Below are positions 62,326-64,000 of a stretch of DNA of 64,000 nt, piece after piece. Positions within the stretch are counted from its first letter, which is position 1. Each line of letters starts with the position of its first letter. A program made the translations under genes and the position numbers. Where the stretch lies: contig MKWR01000002.1 in assembly GCA_001899855.1 (NCBI GenBank), positions 1-64,000 of the forward strand. The letters are read 5' to 3'. This DNA is from Lysobacterales bacterium 63-13. GTDB lineage: Bacteria; Pseudomonadota; Gammaproteobacteria; Xanthomonadales; Rhodanobacteraceae. Under the pieces are notes generated by a model, which was not told the origin of the DNA, did no database searches, and saw only the letters and a program-made list of their open reading frames with translations.

Positions 62326-63332
62326 CCGGCTTTCCGTATGCGTACGGTGGCCCGCCGCTGCGCGGGCGCATGCGCGCCACTGCCGAGGATTTCGTGGTCG
62401 ATGAAGAACTCGGTTTCGATGCCGATGGCAGCGGCGAGCACGCCTGGCTGCACATCGAGAAGCGCGACGCGAACACCGAATGGGTTGCCCGGCAACTCGC
62501 CCTTGCCGCCGGAGTCGCACCGATGGCCGTGGGCTTTTCCGGGCTCAAGGATCGCCATGCGCTGACCCGGCAAACCTTCTCCGTGCACCTGCCGGGGCGT
62601 GCCGATCCCGATTGGCACGCCCTGGAAATCGAAGGTGTGCGCATTCTCGCGGCAAGCCGGCATTCGAGGAAACTCAAGCGTGGCGTGCATCGCGGCAATC
62701 ACTTTCGCATACGTCTTTGCGAACTGCATGGCGACCGTGAAGTCGCGCAGCTTCGCATCGGACAAATTGCGCGATCTGGCGTGCCGAACTATTTCGGCGA
62801 GCAGCGCTATGGCCGCGATGGCGAGAACCTGCGCAGCGCCCATGCCTTGTTCGCGGGGGCGAGGATGGGGCGCAGCCAGCGTGGCTTCGCCTTGTCGGCG
62901 GCGCGCGCGCACCTGTTCAACCTGCTGCTGGCGCGGCGGGTCGAGCAGGGTACATGGGATCAGGCACTGGAAGGCGAAGTCTGGATGCTCGCCGGAACGC
63001 ATTCGATTTTCGGACCGCAGGCGCTGGATGAGGATGTCCGTCAACGCCTGCTGAATCACGACATCGATCCGACGGGCCCGTTGTGGGGTGCCGGTGCGTT
63101 GCGCAGCGCCGGCGAGGTGGCCTCGATCGAACGCGCCGTTGCGCAGGCCGAGAATTCGCTTGCCGAAGGCCTGGCGGCACATGATCTGCGCCAGGAGCGG
63201 CGGTCCTTGCGCCTGCATGCCAGTGCGTTCAATCACGAGTGGATGGACGACGGCTCGCTCGTGCTGGGGTTTTCGCTGCCGTCCGGATCCTTTGCCACAG
63301 CGCTGCTGCGCGAGATCTGCGCGACCGCCTGA
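62322..63332 (+). CDS. truD: tRNA pseudouridine(13) synthase
   Basis: A 336-residue enzyme making pseudouridine-13 in tRNA-Glu. The catalytic Asp77 lies in [22 protein letters not shown] and [15 protein letters not shown] are also typical. The 4-nt overlap with ispF follows the usual ispF-truD order. Confidence 0.95.
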   Translation: MTGFPYAYGGPPLRGRMRATAEDFVVDEELGFDADGSGEHAWLHIEKRDANTEWVARQLALAAGVAPMAVGFSGLKDRHALTRQTFSVHLPGRADPDWHALEIEGVRILAASRHSRKLKRGVHRGNHFRIRLCELHGDREVAQLRIGQIARSGVPNYFGEQRYGRDGENLRSAHALFAGARMGRSQRGFALSAARAHLFNLLLARRVEQGTWDQALEGEVWMLAGTHSIFGPQALDEDVRQRLLNHDIDPTGPLWGAGALRSAGEVASIERAVAQAENSLAEGLAAHDLRQERRSLRLHASAFNHEWMDDGSLVLGFSLPSGSFATALLREICATA

Positions 63333-63440
63333 TCCGCTTCCAGGCGCTTCGCATGGCCGCTTGCCAGCCCGCCCTTGCCAGGCAGCCTATAGTCAGCTTG
63401 ATCGGTTCATTTCCGATCGCGATAGACGATGGAGGTTGCC

Positions 63441-63659
63441 ATGAAACGTGAATGGTTTGCCGCAATCGCTGCAGTCCTGATGGTTCTCCCGGCCTGCGCC
63501 ACGGATGGGCGCAGCCAGTTCGCCAGGAACGAGCGCATCGTTGTCGATGCGCAATACGTCAACGAGGTCAACAACGCGAGTCGCCTCACCGGAGTCAACG
63601 TGACCTGGGTCAATCCACCGACCAAGCGCGTGCCGGCGGGCAGCAACAGCGACAACTGA
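63441..63659 (+). CDS. Small lipoprotein
   Basis: A 72-residue protein with a lipobox (VLMVLPAC, lipidation at Cys). The start at 63441 has a GGAGG ribosome site. The mature part, with RIVVDAQYVNEVNN and WVNPP, has no recognised domain. Confidence 0.72.
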   Translation: MKREWFAAIAAVLMVLPACATDGRSQFARNERIVVDAQYVNEVNNASRLTGVNVTWVNPPTKRVPAGSNSDN

Positions 63660-64000
63660 TCAAGCGCCGCGCAGCAGGACGAGAACGGCCCCGGTTCCAC
63701 CCTGCACAGGCAAGGCCGAGGCGAAGGCGAGAACATCATCACGCCGGCGCAGGAGTTGCTCGGTCATGCGCTTGACCACCGGGCCGCGTGCGTCCGAGCG
63801 CAGCCCCTTGCCATGCACGATGCGTACGCAAAGTTCATCGTGTGCCTTGGCTTCGGCGAGGAAGTCCTTGATTGCCTCGCGTGCAACCGCGACGGTCATC
63901 TGGTGCAGGTCGATTTCCGCACGCACGCTGAAGTGCCCGCGACGAAGCTGCTTGAGCAATCGATCCGGTTGACCCGGCTTGAGATAAAGGATTTCGTCGC
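63660..64000 (-). CDS. Smr domain protein (5' truncated by window end)
   Basis: The frame runs off the right edge; 113 residues are seen. The Smr (MutS2 C-terminal-like) endonuclease domain shows EIDLHQMTVAVAREAI, RIVHGKGLRS and GTGAVLVLL; the preceding ILYLKPGQPDRLLKQLRRG is typical of stand-alone Smr proteins like YdaL/SmrB. Likely an RNA or DNA nuclease. Confidence 0.88.
   Translation of the reverse strand, partial: DEILYLKPGQPDRLLKQLRRGHFSVRAEIDLHQMTVAVAREAIKDFLAEAKAHDELCVRIVHGKGLRSDARGPVVKRMTEQLLRRRDDVLAFASALPVQGGTGAVLVLLRGA

Overview
The window is a 64 kb piece of a GC-rich gammaproteobacterial chromosome. Gene order and protein style point to the Lysobacterales (Xanthomonadales), probably Rhodanobacteraceae-like (Dokdonella/Rhodanobacter type); this placement is inferred from gene order and protein character, not from a search. 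Supporting blocks are thrS-infC-rpmI-rplT-pheS-pheT-ihfA-merR-like, pyrG-kdsA-small membrane ORF-eno-ftsB-ispD-ispF-truD, and secreted proteins with an IPTL-CTERM tail or a short F-x-D-G-F-[DE]-like motif. I see no prophage, plasmid, transposase or CRISPR array; most of the window is core chromosome with accessory operons between the core blocks.

Layout. 0-5 kb: the end of a LEA-like repeat protein, a CPA1 antiporter with a TrkA-N domain, and an inner-membrane phosphate-binding-like/OmpA chimera. 5-10.5 kb: tRNA-Asn with promoter and terminator, a FimT-like pseudopilin, uvrB, and an MBOAT acyltransferase with its SGNH-like partner. 10.6-18.6 kb: tRNA-Val and the translation block, including an infC that appears to start at ATC and a pheS leader containing a terminator hairpin; tRNA-Pro follows. 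18.8-25.4 kb: proline iminopeptidase, a class-III aminotransferase, and an ABC exporter with a DesK/DesR-like two-component pair. 25.4-30 kb: queA, tgt, an isolated rfbB, and ispB.

30.1-36.5 kb holds the most interesting operon, six genes on the minus strand: a VTT (TVP38)/disulfide-oxidoreductase fusion, arsM, two rSAM-associated glycosyltransferases, a sterol-desaturase-type membrane hydroxylase, and arsS. The last five are spaced by 2 nt or overlap. This is an arsenosugar biosynthesis cluster with an embedded lipid-modifying enzyme, so an arsenolipid product is possible.

36.8-43.7 kb: ssb, a sigma factor with a membrane anti-sigma candidate, mgtE, and a three-gene zinc uptake operon (outer-membrane protein, znuA, znuB) behind a good Zur-like operator but without the ATPase gene. 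43.7-54.2 kb is mostly secreted or envelope proteins: DUF1501/DUF1800, a cupredoxin, a TPR-sulfotransferase, an IPTL-CTERM protein, a decayed HzsA-like gene, DUF4785 and a lipase-like hydrolase. 54.4-64 kb returns to core genes (parE, pyrG to truD), then a small lipoprotein and a truncated Smr-domain gene.

A second theme is dispersed repeats. A GGGAAT-rich inverted repeat separates three gene pairs that are normally tightly linked (pheS/pheT, queA/tgt, ispD/ispF). Its right arm ends next to the downstream ATG and, in two cases, its left arm encodes the C-terminus of the upstream protein.
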